From NCBI GenBank assembly GCA_003244125.1, contig QHBL01000079.1, forward strand, positions 1-5,956: 5,956 nucleotides of DNA, read 5' to 3'. The first letter of the stretch is position 1; each line of letters opens with the position of its first letter. The position numbers and the translations under genes are program-made. Shown here piece after piece: positions 5,782 through 5,956 of the stretch. The notes beneath the pieces are model-generated. The model had not been told where the DNA came from. It made no database searches and was given only the letters and a program-made list of their open reading frames with translations. Source of the stretch: Chthoniobacterales bacterium (lineage in GTDB: Bacteria; Verrucomicrobiota; Verrucomicrobiae; Chthoniobacterales; UBA10450).

Positions 5782-5956
5782 ATGAAAATCAAACGATTTC
5801 TTAAATGGGGCGCACTCGCGTTCCTGCTGCTTGCGGCAGCGGCGCTGCTCGTTGCGTACTGGACTTCCACGAATGATTGCGATCGAATCTCCAGTTTCAA
5901 GGGCGTGGCGATGAAGGGAATTGTCCGCTGCGATTACGGTTCGCCCGATGTCATCA
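5782..5956 (+). CDS. Membrane-anchored MDR-family NAD(P)-dependent alcohol dehydrogenase/quinone reductase, N-terminal fragment
   Basis: Only the first 58 residues are in the window. Residues 1-8 are basic (MKIKRFLK) and 9-27 form a single hydrophobic segment, so the protein is probably anchored in or exported across the inner membrane. After a short linker, MKGIVRCDYGSPDVI (44-58) matches the first strand of medium-chain dehydrogenases such as quinone oxidoreductase-like and zinc-type alcohol dehydrogenases (typically MKAIVxxxYGxPDVL). The catalytic domain lies beyond the right edge, so zinc ligands and the cofactor motif cannot be checked. GGAAG seven bases before the ATG is a good ribosome binding site, and the 14-bp gap after the SDR stop indicates co-transcription. 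Identification rests on a short segment but the match is characteristic. Confidence 0.75.
   Translation, partial: MKIKRFLKWGALAFLLLAAAALLVAYWTSTNDCDRISSFKGVAMKGIVRCDYGSPDVI

Overview
The window is GC-rich, tightly packed chromosomal DNA with seven protein genes. Two of them run off the ends. There is no sign of phage, transposon, CRISPR array, tRNA or rRNA. The mix suggests a soil or sediment bacterium of the Verrucomicrobiota/Acidobacteriota type: Tat-exported oxidoreductases, a membrane-anchored MDR dehydrogenase, a DUF2059 protein, and a sulfotransferase-like/class IV aminotransferase pair. Verrucomicrobiota is my best guess, but this is inference from gene content and not a phylogenetic result.

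Left block (1-1665, minus strand): a sulfotransferase-like gene is followed by a class IV aminotransferase-like gene that runs off the left edge. The two are co-directional and 80 bp apart, and the gap holds a long imperfect hairpin. From memory of plant sequences, these two proteins correspond in the same order to the two halves of the plant 'branched-chain-amino-acid aminotransferase-like' proteins. The aminotransferase has a His-His pair where the PLP-binding lysine should be. This is the most interesting part of the window.

Centre (1666-2831): an OsmC-family peroxidase gene on the plus strand is divergent from the sulfotransferase gene across a 54-bp gap holding three evenly spaced TGCA motifs. 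It converges on a secreted 200-residue protein with a C-terminal NlpC/P60- or CHAP-like Cys/His pattern. Two perfect hairpins with three-base loops fill the 74 bp between the convergent stops.

Right block (2832-5956): on the minus strand, a secreted DUF2059 protein is followed 52 bp later by a Tat-signal aldo/keto reductase. After a 219-bp gap comes the secreted Cys/His protein. Divergently, on the plus strand, a Tat-signal SDR/epimerase-like gene is followed 14 bp later by the start of a membrane-anchored zinc-type alcohol dehydrogenase/quinone reductase. So three nicotinamide-type oxidoreductases here carry export or anchoring sequences, together with two Sec-type secreted proteins. This looks like an envelope-directed set of genes, but no common pathway can be named from the sequence.
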